A stretch of 19,314 nucleotides of DNA. It comes from Phoenicibacter congonensis (GTDB lineage Bacteria; Actinomycetota; Coriobacteriia; Coriobacteriales; Eggerthellaceae). Made by a program: the position numbers and the translations under genes. The DNA lies in NCBI GenBank assembly GCA_030530045.1, contig JAUMVS010000017.1, positions 1-19,314 of the forward strand. The letters are read 5' to 3'. This document shows positions 7,706 through 14,890 of the stretch, piece by piece (positions within the stretch are counted from its first letter, which is position 1; each line of letters opens with the position of its first letter). The notes under the pieces are model-generated. The model ran no database searches. It was given only the letters and a program-made list of their open reading frames with translations, and was not told the DNA's origin.

Positions 7706-9781
7706 ATGGCTTTGAAGACATTTGCATTTGAAATTGGTTCAGAAGAAATTCCTGCTTTTGACTTGGCTGATGCCACGGAGCAGATGAAGGTTTTGGTTCC
7801 AAAACTCCTCGATGATGCTGGCATCGTTCATGGCGAAGTTGAGATTTACACTTCACCTCGCCGTCAGATTTTTGTCGCTCATGACATCGCAGAAGTTACC
7901 GATGAGAAAGTCGAGAAGTTCAGAGGACCTTCTAAGAAAATCGCTTTTAACGAAGACGGAACTCCAAGCAAAGCTCTTGAGGGTTTTGCTCGTTCAAAAG
8001 GCGTTGCAGTTGAAGATCTTGTCTTGGAAGGCGAGGGCGACAAGGCAAATTACTGCGCCACCGTTGTCACACCTTCTGTAAACGTAATTGATTTGCTCGG
8101 CGACATTTGCCTAAAAACAATCAACGGAATCAAATGGCCTAAATCTTGCAATTGGGGATCAACACGCGAGGTTTACTCACGCCCTGTAAGATGGCTTTGC
8201 GCTATGTTTGGAACCGATGTTGTTGATGTTGAGTGGGCTAACCTTAAAAGCTCAAACACAACAATTGGCCATCGCTTCCTAAACCCTGGTCCACATGTTG
8301 TGCCTTCAGCCGACGATTTGATTTCAGTTGTTCGCAGTGCAAGTGTTATTCCTGTTCAGGAAGAGCGCCGTCAAATCATTCTCGATGGAATTAAGAAAAT
8401 CGAAGAAGAGACAGGCTACACTGCTCGAATTCCAGAGAAGACTCTTGTTGAGGTTACAAACCTTGGAGAGTTCCCAACACCAATGGTTGGCACATTCGAT
8501 GAAGAGTTCTTGAAGGTTCCAGAGGAGATCATTGTTGACGCAATGCTTATGCATCAGCGTTATTTCCCGCTCTATCAAGCTAATGGCAAGCTGTCTAACA
8601 AGTTTGTCATTGTTTCAAACGGCAACCCTGAGAACGAAGCAATCATCGTTGACGGAAACGAGCGCGTTGTTGCCGCTCGTCTCTATGACGCTAAGTTCTT
8701 TTATGACGAGGACCTAAAACAGCCTCTTGAGAACAATGTCGAAAAGCTCGAAGAGGTTATCTACCAGGAAAAACTTGGCACAATTAAAGCTAAGAATGAC
8801 AGAAACGTGATACTTGCAACCTACATTGCTTGCCAAGCTGAGCTTTCTGAAGAAGAAAAGACCGATGCAGTGCGCGCTGCCTATCTCGCAAAAGCTGACC
8901 TTCCAAGTCAGGCTGTTATTGAGTTTACAAGCGTTCAAGGCATCATGGGCAGCTACTATGCAGCTGCAAGCGGCGAAAACGAGCATGTAGCTCTTGCAAT
9001 TAAAGAGCATTACTGCCCACGTTTTGCTGGTGATGATGTCCCTCAAGAGATTGTTGGCAAGGTTGTTGCTCTGGCTGACAAACTCGACACAGTATGCGGC
9101 TTGATTGCAGTTGGCGAGCGCCCAACAGGTTCAAAGGACCCATTCGGCGTGCGTCGTGCAGCTCTTGGTTGTGTTGCAATTATGCAGGCTGGGCTTGACA
9201 TTGACCTTCTTCCTGCAATTGATAATGCTCTTAAATATCTCAAAGAACAGGGAATTGAATTTGACGTTGACGCTGCTAAAGAGAGCATCGTTGACTTCTT
9301 TGGCGACAGAGCAAGCCAGCTTTCAAAGGCTGCTGGCTGTGAGCAGGAAACTATTGATGCAGTTATGGCTTCAGGTGTTCAGGAGCCTATTGTCATCATT
9401 TCTCGTGCTTGTGACTTGCAGAAGGCTCGCGAAGAGATGAAAGACGACTTCGAGGATTTGAGCGTAGCATTCTCAAGAGCTCATTCACTGAGTGATATGC
9501 AACTAGGAACTGATCTTGAAGAGAGCTTGTTTGGCGACAATGAGCGTGTCTTCGTAGATGCGATTGAGAAAACAAAAGCGGAAATCGCAGGCCTCATTAA
9601 GACCGATTACTTTGCAGCTCTGAAGTGCCTAGCTTCGCTTCGTGGACCAGTTGATGCGTTCTTTGACAGCACCATGATTATGGATAAAGACGAAGCAATA
9701 AAGAACAACAGAGTAAAGATTTTGAATAACTTTATTGAGTGCTTTGCAGGAATTGCTGACTTTGGCAAATTCTCAAAGTAA
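7706..9781 (+). CDS. glyS: Glycine--tRNA ligase beta subunit
   Basis: A 691-residue beta subunit, close to the usual family length, which recognises tRNA-Gly and completes the alpha2/beta2 enzyme. It begins with FAFEIGSEEIPAFDLADA and YTSPRRQIFVAHDIA. It continues with the MLMHQRYFPLYQANGKLSNKF region, EVIYQEKLGTIKAKNDRNVI, and the HD-like segment ending DKLDTVCGLIAVGERPTGSKDPFGVRR. The C-terminal part (about residue 560 onward) corresponds to the DALR-type anticodon-binding region. The ATG follows an excellent AAAGGAG at 7692-7698 and is only 4 bases after glyQ, consistent with equal synthesis of the subunits. A candidate terminator lies 19 bases after the stop. Confidence 0.98.
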   Translation: MALKTFAFEIGSEEIPAFDLADATEQMKVLVPKLLDDAGIVHGEVEIYTSPRRQIFVAHDIAEVTDEKVEKFRGPSKKIAFNEDGTPSKALEGFARSKGVAVEDLVLEGEGDKANYCATVVTPSVNVIDLLGDICLKTINGIKWPKSCNWGSTREVYSRPVRWLCAMFGTDVVDVEWANLKSSNTTIGHRFLNPGPHVVPSADDLISVVRSASVIPVQEERRQIILDGIKKIEEETGYTARIPEKTLVEVTNLGEFPTPMVGTFDEEFLKVPEEIIVDAMLMHQRYFPLYQANGKLSNKFVIVSNGNPENEAIIVDGNERVVAARLYDAKFFYDEDLKQPLENNVEKLEEVIYQEKLGTIKAKNDRNVILATYIACQAELSEEEKTDAVRAAYLAKADLPSQAVIEFTSVQGIMGSYYAAASGENEHVALAIKEHYCPRFAGDDVPQEIVGKVVALADKLDTVCGLIAVGERPTGSKDPFGVRRAALGCVAIMQAGLDIDLLPAIDNALKYLKEQGIEFDVDAAKESIVDFFGDRASQLSKAAGCEQETIDAVMASGVQEPIVIISRACDLQKAREEMKDDFEDLSVAFSRAHSLSDMQLGTDLEESLFGDNERVFVDAIEKTKAEIAGLIKTDYFAALKCLASLRGPVDAFFDSTMIMDKDEAIKNNRVKILNNFIECFAGIADFGKFSK

Positions 9782-9799
9782 TTAACTCATTCAAGTTTT

Positions 9800-9828
9800 A
9801 AAAGAGCTTGTTTAGGAGGGGCTCTTTT
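9800..9828 (+). terminator. Candidate intrinsic terminator after glyS
   Basis: A perfect 8-bp inverted repeat AAAAGAGC (9800-9807) / GCTCTTTT (9821-9828), extendable by two wobble pairs, with a 13-base loop. The T run is inside the 3' arm and is followed by GCAC, so this is not a textbook hairpin with a free U tail and could leak into the downstream oxidoreductase gene. Position right after glyS supports the call. Confidence 0.5.
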
Positions 9829-9850
9829 GCACAACTAAAAGGCATGTCTA

Positions 9851-9858
9851 GGGGGGGG
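9851..9858 (+). promoter_or_regulatory. Run of eight G as ribosome-binding site of the oxidoreductase gene
   Basis: Eight consecutive G end 6 bases before the ATG at 9865, exactly where a Shine-Dalgarno belongs, and no other purine-rich site is closer. In the sequence as given the run also lies inside a five-codon frame (ATG at 9844, stop TAG at 9859-9861), which is in frame with the main gene. Homopolymeric G tracts can change length by slipped-strand mispairing, which here would alter ribosome-binding strength or spacing. Assembly error in a homopolymer is also possible. Confidence 0.55.
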
Positions 9859-9864
9859 TAGATT

Positions 9865-12771
9865 ATGTCCGAGAATGTAATTAATAACCCAATGAGGGGT
9901 CGGTTAACTGACAAAGAAATCGCTGCCAGAAATGTGATTCCAACCACAAATTCTGGCGGCGAGCCTCTGCGCGTGATTGCTCACGAGTATTTCTCAGAAA
10001 AAGACACCTACACTACCTTCGACACCACCGACGATGTTAATCGCCCTGGACCTGCCGCTTCTGAGCCACTAAAGCCTGGAGTTTTGGAAACCGCTGCTAA
10101 GGTTACTGATCGCATCGGCAATAAAACTTCTGCTAATGACCCCGACTATTGGGGCTTAGCTTCTGTAATGACTGAAGATGAAGCTAAGGTTACGCACCAC
10201 ATGAAAGTGCGTGTTCCTGTCACTTTTGACGAACTTCTTGCTAAATGCGATTTTGATGCAGAAAAGCTCCAGCAGCTTCTTGATGACATGAGCATCAAGG
10301 GAATCATTGAATATAACTGGGAAAACGAAGCGCACGAAAAGCAGTATGTCTTGCCGATGTTCGTGCCAGGCTCAGCTGAGTTTACAGTCATGAACCAAAA
10401 GCAGCTCGAAGAACACCCCGAGATTGCCGCTTTTTTTGAGCGCATGTCATTTTTGCCGCTAGAGAAAGTGACAAAGATGGTGCCGCCTGGTGGCGCTGGA
10501 ATCGGTATGCACGTTATTCCAGTTGAGAAGTCCATTGAACACGTTAATGAATCTGTAGACATTGAGCACATCTCGCATTGGCTAAGCAAATATGACCGCT
10601 ACTCAGCTGGAGTTTGCTCTTGCCGTTTGGCTGAGCGAGCTCGTGGGGAAGGCTGTGCCGATGACCCTCAGAACTGGTGCATTGGCGTTGGCGACATGGC
10701 CGATTACTGCGTTGAAACTGGCAAAGGTCATTATGTTACCTACGACGAAGTAATTGAAATTTTGCTGGCAGCCGAAAAGAATGGTTTTGTACACCAAATT
10801 ACAAACATTGATGGCGAAGCCAAGATTTTTGCAATTTGCAATTGTCAGGCTAGTGTTTGCCATGCACTTCGCACTTCCCAGCTCTTTAACACACCTAACA
10901 TGAGCAGGTCAGCTTACGTTTCTCACGTTGATGCGAACAAATGCGTCGCTTGTGGTGGGTGCGTTGAGGTTTGCCCTGCAGGAGCACTAAAACTCGGGCA
11001 AAACCTTCTGACAAAAGACGGCAAGATTGATTATCCAAAGCAGCCTCTCCCTGATAATAACAAGTGGTCACAAGATGACTGGGCATTTGATTACCGCGAC
11101 AAGAATCGAATCGAATGTTTTGACACGGGCACTGCTCCTTGCAAAGCTGCATGCCCAGCTCACATTCCTGTGCAGGGTTATTTGCGCAAAGCTGCTGAAG
11201 GTAAATACACCGAAGCACTTGTAATGATCAAGAACAGAAACCCTTTCCCTGCAGTTTGCGGGCGTGTTTGCAATCGACCTTGCGAGGCAGCTTGCACTCG
11301 CTTGACCGTGGACGAGGCGGTTGCAATTGATGAAGTTAAAAAGTTCATCGCAGAAAAAGACTTAAACGCCGAAACGCGCTTTGTTCCTCAACCAACAATT
11401 CCAAGCTTGCGTGGTGCTTTCAATGACAAAGTTGCCATTGTCGGCGCAGGTCCTGCAGGTCTCACCTGTGCCTACTTCCTCGCACTCAAAGGTTATTCGC
11501 CAGTTGTTTTTGAGAAAAACGAAAAGCCTGGCGGAATGATGACCTACGGCATTCCAAGCTACAAACTCTCAAAAGAAGTTGTCGATGCTGAAATTGACAT
11601 CCTTGGCCAACTGGGTGTTGAGATTCGTTGCAACACCGAAGTTGGTAAAGATGTTACACTGGCTCAATTGCGCGAAGAGGGCTTTGGCGCTTTCTACCTA
11701 GCCATTGGTTGCCAAGGTGGTCGTTCTGCTGGCGTTGATGGCGAAGATGCTAAAAACATTACTACTGCTGTTGATTTTATGAAGTGTGTTTTAGCTGACC
11801 CTAACACGACGATTACAGGCAAAACGGTTGTCGTTGGCGGCGGAAACGTTGCAATCGATGTTGCCAGAAGTGCTGTTCGCTGCGGTTCTTCTGAAGTCAC
11901 AATGGTTTGTCTTGAGCAAGCCGATGAAATGCCCGCTACAGCTGAAGAAATTGAAGAAGCAGTTGCCGATGGTGTCAAAATTCAAAATGGCTGGGGTCCT
12001 GCTTCGTTTAAGAAAGATGATGACGGCAACGTTACTGGTGTCACTTTTAAGCGCTGCATATCGGTGTTCGATGAAGAGCATCGCTTTAACCCGAGCTATG
12101 ACGAGCAAGACACTATGTTTGTCGACTGTGAGAATGTAGTTCTTTCAATCGGGCAATCGATTGAGTGGGGCGATTTGCTTGATGGTTCGAAAGTTGAACT
12201 AGGCAGGGGAAATGGCGCCGTTGCCGACCCTGTGACCTACCAAACTGCTGAGCCTGACATCTTCGTTGGTGGTGACGTCTACACAGGTCCTCGCTTCGTG
12301 ATTGACGCTATTGCCGCTGGTCGAGAAGCCGCAGAGAGCATCCATCGCTATGTTCAGCACGGCTCGCTCACGATTGGGCGCAATCAAAACTACTACAAGC
12401 CACTCGATAAAGACAACATCGCAATTTGTCCTAACGACTATGACCACTCAGGTCGCCAAAAGCACGAGTGTCGTGCATGCGCTTCAAAGCTTCACGATTG
12501 GAGCGACACTCGCTTGACCTTTACTGAAGAGCAAGTGAAAACTGAAGCTGCACGTTGTTTGTCTTGTGGCACGACAATTGTTGATAACAACAGGTGTCTT
12601 GGCTGCGGCCTTTGCACTACACGCTGCAAGTTTGATGCGATCCATCTTTATCGTGACAACCCAGAGTGTTCGAACATGTATCGCTCAGAAGACAAGTTCA
12701 AGGCAATTTTGCCCTACGCAGCAAAGCGTGGCGTCAAAATCATCCTCAATAGAGATAAGAAAAACAAATAG
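9865..12771 (+). CDS. Multidomain FAD/NAD(P)-binding iron-sulfur oxidoreductase (GltD/NfnB-like core)
   Basis: A 968-residue fusion. Residues about 100-230 look like a winged-helix-type segment. A Cys-rich module follows (Cys251, 253, 264, 272 and Cys325, 327, 332), then a ferredoxin motif CVACGGCVEVCP (Cys360/363/366/370). Residues about 418-478 form a GltD-type double-cluster domain (CKAACPAHIPVQGYL and CGRVCNRPCEAACTR). The FAD dinucleotide fold has GAGPAG at 527-532, and the inserted NAD(P) fold has GGGNVA at 658-663. FAD closure is IFVGGDVYTGPRFVIDAIAAG. The C terminus adds CLSCG (898-901) and a last 4Fe-4S motif (Cys911/914/917/921). The core matches the beta subunit of glutamate synthase and NfnB-type NAD(P)H:ferredoxin oxidoreductases. 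There is no glutamate synthase large subunit nearby, so electron transfer between NAD(P)H and ferredoxin or another carrier is more likely. No signal peptide is seen, so it is probably cytoplasmic. hypA starts 15 bases downstream, hinting at a link to hydrogenase. Substrate unknown. Confidence 0.9.
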   Translation: MSENVINNPMRGRLTDKEIAARNVIPTTNSGGEPLRVIAHEYFSEKDTYTTFDTTDDVNRPGPAASEPLKPGVLETAAKVTDRIGNKTSANDPDYWGLASVMTEDEAKVTHHMKVRVPVTFDELLAKCDFDAEKLQQLLDDMSIKGIIEYNWENEAHEKQYVLPMFVPGSAEFTVMNQKQLEEHPEIAAFFERMSFLPLEKVTKMVPPGGAGIGMHVIPVEKSIEHVNESVDIEHISHWLSKYDRYSAGVCSCRLAERARGEGCADDPQNWCIGVGDMADYCVETGKGHYVTYDEVIEILLAAEKNGFVHQITNIDGEAKIFAICNCQASVCHALRTSQLFNTPNMSRSAYVSHVDANKCVACGGCVEVCPAGALKLGQNLLTKDGKIDYPKQPLPDNNKWSQDDWAFDYRDKNRIECFDTGTAPCKAACPAHIPVQGYLRKAAEGKYTEALVMIKNRNPFPAVCGRVCNRPCEAACTRLTVDEAVAIDEVKKFIAEKDLNAETRFVPQPTIPSLRGAFNDKVAIVGAGPAGLTCAYFLALKGYSPVVFEKNEKPGGMMTYGIPSYKLSKEVVDAEIDILGQLGVEIRCNTEVGKDVTLAQLREEGFGAFYLAIGCQGGRSAGVDGEDAKNITTAVDFMKCVLADPNTTITGKTVVVGGGNVAIDVARSAVRCGSSEVTMVCLEQADEMPATAEEIEEAVADGVKIQNGWGPASFKKDDDGNVTGVTFKRCISVFDEEHRFNPSYDEQDTMFVDCENVVLSIGQSIEWGDLLDGSKVELGRGNGAVADPVTYQTAEPDIFVGGDVYTGPRFVIDAIAAGREAAESIHRYVQHGSLTIGRNQNYYKPLDKDNIAICPNDYDHSGRQKHECRACASKLHDWSDTRLTFTEEQVKTEAARCLSCGTTIVDNNRCLGCGLCTTRCKFDAIHLYRDNPECSNMYRSEDKFKAILPYAAKRGVKIILNRDKKNK

Positions 12772-12785
12772 GGGAGCACTTCGCT

Positions 12786-13130
12786 GTGCATGAGCTAGGC
12801 ATAGTTTTTCACGTAATCAATCTCGTCGAGGATGTTGCAAAGGAAAACGAACTCACAAAAGTTACACGTGTAAAGCTCTCCCTAGGAGAAGTGTCTGGCG
12901 TCATTCCGCACTATTTGTCCGATTGCTGGCAGTGGGCAGCTGACAAAAACGATTTGCTTCGAGGTTCAACTCTAGAAATTGAGGAATTGCCTGCAAGAAC
13001 GATTTGCAACAGTTGTGGCAAAGCCTACGAAACTGTTCGCTATGCAAAAATTTGTCCACACTGCGGAGGTGATGACACCGAGCTTTTGCAAGGCAACGAA
13101 GTTGAGCTTAAAGAAATCGAAGCAGAATAG
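12786..13130 (+). CDS. hypA: Hydrogenase maturation nickel chaperone HypA
   Basis: A 114-residue HypA/HybF family protein. With GTG translated as Met, the N terminus reads MHELGI, with His2, the nickel ligand, in place. The zinc domain has two CxxC pairs (Cys74/Cys77 in CNSCG and Cys90/Cys93 in CPHCG). RVKLSLGEVSGVIPHYLSDCW matches the conserved family core. HypA with HypB delivers nickel to [NiFe] hydrogenase, and in some bacteria also to urease. GGGGAG at 12771-12776 is the ribosome-binding site and overlaps the upstream stop codon, so both genes are probably one transcript. Neither hypB-F nor hydrogenase structural genes are present in the window. The gene converges on the GH25 gene, leaving 24 bases between them. 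Confidence 0.95.
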   Translation: MHELGIVFHVINLVEDVAKENELTKVTRVKLSLGEVSGVIPHYLSDCWQWAADKNDLLRGSTLEIEELPARTICNSCGKAYETVRYAKICPHCGGDDTELLQGNEVELKEIEAE

Positions 13131-13154
13131 CGGCTTGTGATTTTTCTTTGTTCC

Positions 13155-14078
13155 TTAAGAAAACGTTGTAGTAAACAGGATGTTTAGATCGACATTCGTG
13201 TCAATTCCGTCAATTTGACCTGAATTTGAATATTGCCAGATGCTGAAGTCGAATTGCCCCGTTGGAGTGTTGCTGTTATATTCCGCAAACCAAATTTGCA
13301 TGCGAGGGTAGCCTTCAGCAACAAGTGAGTCTAATAGCGTTTCTCGCTCGTAGCGATCAATGTCGCCTGAGTTCCCATAAATCATTGGGCGATAGCCGCT
13401 AATTGCCACATCTTTGCAGAACTGCGTTGCAATCTCTGTCATGTTCGATCTCGAAATTGTGTCGGCACGCCCTGTTCCGCCTGCTGTTGGTTCGTGGTCA
13501 AAAACGAGCGGCAGCGTTATTGGCTTTGCTGTGCCGTTAGCGGCGCTAACTCGAGACAACAAAGACAAACAAAATGCGGCTTCCTCGCTAGCTTCTTCGG
13601 TGTTGGCAGCTTGCGAGAAAAAGTAGGCTCCAACTTCAAGACCTGCGTTTGTTGCTCCTTGAATGTTTTGGATGTAGTTTTCGTCTTCGTAGAGAAGACC
13701 CTTAGTCGAGCCGCGATAGCCAAGTCGCACGAAAACAAAGTCCACGCCGGCATTTTTCACTTTTGTCCAGTTGATGTCACCTTGATAATCGGAAACGTCA
13801 ATTCCGAATTTTGACTTTAATGCTCCGTTTTCGGTGTATGTTGCGCCGAAGTTTGAAATCGAAAGGCCGCTAAAGTCATAGGGGCTTTGATATTTTGTTG
13901 AGGCAGTCTCGTTGCTTGAGCAACCTGAAAGCGCAGTTGCGCTAAAGGCTGTTGCAGCAACAAAACAGCCGCTAGCTGCTAGCTTTAAAAAGTTGCGCCG
14001 AGACATCTTTGGCATCGCGGCTTCTGAGAGAGTGTGTGAGTTTTGTTCTTCTTTTATATATAGTGTTTCGGAATTCAT
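13155..14078 (-). CDS. GH25-family lysozyme-like lipoprotein with twin-arginine signal
   Basis: A 307-residue exported protein. A polar stretch precedes the twin-arginine motif SRRNFLK (Arg27-Arg28), then a hydrophobic segment and a lipobox LSGC (Cys53), so it is probably exported folded by Tat and anchored to the membrane by lipid. The catalytic domain (about 90-305) fits glycoside hydrolase family 25: GIDVSDYQGDINW (Asp94), FVFVRLGYRG, EVGAYFFSQA, LPLVFDHEP (Asp194/Glu196), YRPMIYGN, IWFAEYN and the closing WQYSNSGQIDGIDTNVDLN. Such enzymes cut the beta-1,4 bond between N-acetylmuramic acid and N-acetylglucosamine; a wall-remodelling role is inferred. The ATG at 14078 has no clear ribosome-binding site. 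Met22 or Met25, directly before the twin arginine, are alternative starts. No phage genes surround it. Confidence 0.88.
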   Translation of the reverse strand: MNSETLYIKEEQNSHTLSEAAMPKMSRRNFLKLAASGCFVAATAFSATALSGCSSNETASTKYQSPYDFSGLSISNFGATYTENGALKSKFGIDVSDYQGDINWTKVKNAGVDFVFVRLGYRGSTKGLLYEDENYIQNIQGATNAGLEVGAYFFSQAANTEEASEEAAFCLSLLSRVSAANGTAKPITLPLVFDHEPTAGGTGRADTISRSNMTEIATQFCKDVAISGYRPMIYGNSGDIDRYERETLLDSLVAEGYPRMQIWFAEYNSNTPTGQFDFSIWQYSNSGQIDGIDTNVDLNILFTTTFS

Positions 14079-14121
14079 AGTGCTTTGGTTAACTTTTACC
14101 AGTTCGAGCTACATTTCCTTT

Positions 14122-14236
14122 AAAAGTCACTTCGTTTTTAAAAGGGTGACTGAAAAGGGAAGCCAGCTTATTATTTTTTCTAACTTAATTTTATTTAAGA
14201 GTAAAAACTAAAATTGCTCGCAACTCAAAAGTCACT
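14122..14236. repeat. Direct repeat AAAAGTCACT, two copies 105 bases apart
   Basis: Exact 10-base copies at 14122-14131 and 14227-14236. The start-to-start distance is 105 bases, about ten turns of B-DNA, so both copies would face the same side of the helix. They lie upstream of the minus-strand GH25 gene and could be operator sites. In such AT-rich sequence chance is a real alternative. Confidence 0.4.
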
Positions 14237-14329
14237 ACTTTTAGATGATTTTTTTTGAGATTCTGTAAACCTTATTTTCCGCTTTAAAAATTAGATGAAA
14301 TATCTATGGACACGCCCGGATAAGTTGCG

Positions 14330-14357
14330 TTAGCCGACCAGGGAAAATGTCTATAAT
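14330..14357 (+). promoter_or_regulatory. Candidate promoter of the rpsL-rpsG-fusA cluster
   Basis: A perfect -10 box TATAAT at 14352-14357 with TG four bases upstream (TGTCTATAAT). The best -35 at acceptable distance is TTAGCC at 14330-14335 (16-base spacer), which is poor. TTGCGT at 14325-14330 is a better hexamer but 21 bases away. Transcription would begin near 14364, giving a leader of about 155 bases before rpsL. The call rests mainly on the -10 box and its position. Confidence 0.5.
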
Positions 14358-14391
14358 AAGAAATCGCGTCTTTCAAAGATGCCTTCTATTT

Positions 14392-14416
14392 TCATGTAAT
14401 CTATCTCGTTACATGA
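14392..14416 (+). promoter_or_regulatory. Hairpin 1 in the rpsL leader
   Basis: A perfect 8-bp inverted repeat TCATGTAA (14392-14399) / TTACATGA (14409-14416) with a 9-base loop, about 30 bases after the predicted transcription start. No T run follows, so it is not an intrinsic terminator. It may be an RNA structure in the leader or, as DNA, an operator for a dimeric regulator. Confidence 0.45.
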
Positions 14417-14452
14417 CGTGCTGATAAAAGGGCTTTGAACTCGCAAAACTTG

Positions 14453-14479
14453 TGATTTTTGGAAGTTTATCAAAAATCA
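14453..14479 (+). promoter_or_regulatory. Hairpin 2 in the rpsL leader
   Basis: A perfect 9-bp inverted repeat TGATTTTTG (14453-14461) / CAAAAATCA (14471-14479) with a 9-base loop, ending 27 bases before the rpsL ribosome-binding site. It is AT-rich and has no T tail. The same arm and loop geometry as hairpin 1 suggests a structured leader. Function unknown. Confidence 0.45.
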
Positions 14480-14518
14480 AAATAAGCACTAATTTATATA
14501 CCAAGAAGGAGATAATTC

Positions 14519-14890
14519 GTGCCTACAATTAACCAGTTAGTCCGTAAAGGACGTGCAAAGCAGGTCGACAAGAAAAAGACACCTGCTCTGAAGGGCAACC
14601 CACAAAAACGTGGCGTTTGCACACGTGTATTTACTTCTACTCCTAAAAAGCCTAACTCAGCACTTCGTAAGGTTTGCCGTGTTCGTCTTGTAAATGGAAT
14701 GGAAGTTTCTGCCTACATCCCAGGCATTGGACACAATTTGCAAGAGCACTCAATGGTTCTCATCCGCGGTGGACGTGTTAAGGACCTTCCAGGTGTTCGT
14801 TACAAGGTAATTCGTGCCGCTCTTGACTGCGCAGCTGTTGACAACCGCGCTCAAGCAAGAAGCCGCTACGGAGCAAAGCGTCCTAAATAG
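14519..14890 (+). CDS. rpsL: 30S ribosomal protein S12
   Basis: A 123-residue S12, matching the family end to end: MPTINQLVRKGR at the start, TSTPKKPNSALRKVCRVRL, YIPGIGHNLQEHSMVLIRGG, RVKDLPGVRYKVIR and the basic tail RSRYGAKRPK. S12 lies at the decoding centre and helps check codon-anticodon pairing. Lys43 and Lys88, the positions at which streptomycin-resistance substitutions occur in other bacteria, are both wild type. The start is GTG at 14519 with AAGGAG at 14506-14511. It is the first gene of the fused str/S10 cluster and follows a roughly 155-base leader; rpoB/rpoC, often upstream, are not here. Confidence 0.98.
   Translation: MPTINQLVRKGRAKQVDKKKTPALKGNPQKRGVCTRVFTSTPKKPNSALRKVCRVRLVNGMEVSAYIPGIGHNLQEHSMVLIRGGRVKDLPGVRYKVIRAALDCAAVDNRAQARSRYGAKRPK

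Larger units (their letters stand above)
14079..14518. other. AT-rich intergenic region between GH25 gene and rpsL
   Basis: A 440-base spacer between divergently transcribed genes, with no credible coding frame. The GH25-proximal half (14079-14290) is very AT-rich and contains the exact 10-base direct repeat AAAAGTCACT at 14122-14131 and 14227-14236. Each copy sits next to a small inverted repeat: AGTCAC/GTGACT (14125-14130 with 14146-14151) and AAAAGT/ACTTTT (14227-14232 with 14237-14242). The rpsL-proximal half contains a TATAAT box and two hairpins listed separately. A promoter for the GH25 gene must lie here, but I see no unambiguous pair of hexamers on the minus strand. Confidence 0.7.

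Noticed and set aside
9814..9821. AGGAGGGG as ribosome-binding site of a leader peptide at ATG 9844
   Set aside because: It is 22 bases from that ATG and lies in the loop of the candidate terminator; the five-codon frame is not convincing as a gene.
13142..13163. Hairpin TTTTCTT/AAGAAAA between hypA and the GH25 gene as a bidirectional terminator
   Set aside because: The stem is almost all A-T with one G-C pair and runs into the GH25 stop codon. The convergent setting makes a terminator plausible, but the sequence is too weak to claim.
13155..14078. Prophage remnant around the GH25 gene
   Set aside because: There is no holin, tail or integrase gene, and the protein has a Tat lipoprotein signal instead of phage-type features.
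13912..14211. Plus-strand open frame opposite the GH25 gene start
   Set aside because: Its sequence is the antisense of the Tat signal region plus AT-rich spacer, with no ribosome-binding site or recognisable protein features.
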